DNA of 51,846 nucleotides from Gemmatimonadaceae bacterium (GTDB taxonomy: Bacteria > Latescibacterota > UBA2968 > UBA8231): NCBI GenBank assembly GCA_026706075.1, contig JAPOZM010000070.1:1-51846 (forward strand), given 5' to 3'. Both the position numbers and the translations under genes were made by a program. Positions 51,217-51,846 of the stretch are shown one piece after another. How positions within the stretch are numbered: position 1 is the first letter of the stretch; the number at the start of each line of letters is the position of its first letter. Under the pieces are notes generated by a model, which saw nothing but the letters and a program-made list of their open reading frames with translations, was not told the DNA's origin and made no database searches.

Positions 51217-51846
51217 ATGTGGAGATACGCGATCGCCGTGATCCTGTCGCTGGCTGCCGGCACCGCCTTCGGGCTCTGGCTGGGGGGCGCCGGCGGGGGA
51301 GCGGGGGCCATGCACGCCCACGAGGAAGAGGCCGACGTCCACCGCTGTCCCATGCACCCCACGGTCGTCTCCGACGGGCCGGGAAGCTGCCCGGTCTGCG
51401 GCATGGACCTGGTGGCCGACAGGCCGGCCGGGGGGAGCAGCGCCTCCGACGGCGAGCGCGCCGTCGCCTACTGGCGGGCGCCGATGGACCCGTCGTACAC
51501 CTCCCACGAGCCGGGGAAGTCGCCCATGGGCATGGACCTGGTGCCCGTCTACGAGGACGAGCTGCAGGCCGAGGGCACGGTGACCATCGACCCGGCGACG
51601 GTGCAGAACATCGGCGTGAGGACGGCGCCGGTGGAGCGCCGGCCCCTGCACCGCACGGTGCGCACCGTGGGCCGCGTCGACTACGACGAGACCCGCATGA
51701 CCGACGTCAACACCAAGATCGCCGGCTGGGTGGAGCAGCTCTTCGTCGACTACACGGGGCAGATGGTGGAGAAGGGCGAGCCGCTGCTGCGGATCTACAG
51801 CCCGGAGCTGGTGGCCGCCCAGGAGGAGTACCTCACCGCCGTCGAC
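51217..51846 (+). CDS. RND efflux periplasmic adaptor, CusB-like (3' partial)
   Basis: 210 residues are visible; the gene runs off the right edge. It has a membrane anchor (about 5-25) and a His-rich stretch (MHAHEEEADVHR). A heavy-metal-binding module, CPMHPTVVSDGPGSCPVCGMDL (Cys44, Cys58, Cys61), follows. A second module of the Met/Tyr CusB form is YWRAPMDPSYTSHEPGKSPM, then MGMDLVPVY. The barrel-sandwich core begins at GRVDYDETRMTDVNTKIAGW. The modules point to Cu(I)/Ag(I) export. ATG 51217 follows GGAGGAGAG. An RND pump gene probably lies beyond the edge. Confidence 0.92.
   Translation, partial: MWRYAIAVILSLAAGTAFGLWLGGAGGGAGAMHAHEEEADVHRCPMHPTVVSDGPGSCPVCGMDLVADRPAGGSSASDGERAVAYWRAPMDPSYTSHEPGKSPMGMDLVPVYEDELQAEGTVTIDPATVQNIGVRTAPVERRPLHRTVRTVGRVDYDETRMTDVNTKIAGWVEQLFVDYTGQMVEKGEPLLRIYSPELVAAQEEYLTAVD

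Overview
The window is a GC-rich (roughly 70%) chromosome segment, densely packed and mostly housekeeping. LptD shows a Gram-negative cell with an LPS-type outer membrane. A secreted propeller protein with a C-terminal tail domain, a DUF4159/DUF4175/MoxR/DUF58 block, and a protein closely resembling a Bacteroidota family usually labelled 'asparagine synthetase B' all point to the FCB side of the tree (Gemmatimonadota, Eisenbacteria or Krumholzibacteriota-like). This placement is inferred from gene content; no rRNA gene is present. Genes often overlap by 1 or 4 bases (GTGA, TTGA, ATGA, TGATG), and GTG and TTG starts are common.

Layout. 1-1398: end of a multi-pass membrane protein. 1491-1566: tRNA-Lys(CTT) on the minus strand with its own promoter. 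1692-9222: TPR protein, efp, gcvH, HNH nuclease, scpA-scpB-rluB-cmk and rpsA, closed by a strong terminator. 9254-30723: fourteen co-directional genes with no gap above 31 bases: mutS, rlmB, lptD, dtd, maf, rodZ, priA, a propeller protein, DUF4159, a DUF4175-like coiled-coil protein, a TPR protein, an amidotransferase-like secreted protein, moxR and DUF58. 30736-37345: SUF iron-sulfur operon sufB-C-D-S-U-T followed by an Rrf2 regulator. A perfect inverted repeat precedes sufB, and a highly structured 334-base gap separates sufB from sufC. 37342-39647 (minus): phosphodiesterase, SMUG-type uracil-DNA glycosylase, mannonate dehydratase. 39743-42451: sulfate assimilation genes cysH-cysC-sat behind a leader that looks like a complete cysteine attenuator. 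42687-45822 (minus): deacetylase-like protein, DUF1028 and a phosphodiesterase-type phosphatase, next to a decayed outer-membrane protein gene. 46406-49227: PPP-type phosphatase, a VapBC toxin-antitoxin pair and a lone AAA ATPase. 49375-51846: start of a CusCBA-type metal efflux operon, led by a small Cys-rich exported protein.

The most notable signals are regulatory RNAs. (1) Upstream of cysH, a promoter (39743-39771) leads almost directly into a 27-codon ORF with a Cys-Cys-Arg-Cys run. Mutually exclusive hairpins and a terminator with a 7-T tract follow. This is the architecture expected of cysteine-responsive attenuation on a probably leaderless peptide. (2) Between sufB and sufC, a 19-bp perfect inverted repeat, extendable with mismatches to about 45 bp, closes over three small hairpins and could sequester the sufC ribosome-binding site. 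(3) The 9+9 bp inverted repeat before sufB is a candidate operator for the Rrf2 protein encoded at the end of the operon.

The sulfate assimilation genes make sulfide for cysteine, which SufS uses as the sulfur donor for Fe-S clusters. CysH probably carries an Fe-S cluster itself. The two regulated systems therefore meet at cysteine, although nothing in the sequence shows direct cross-regulation.
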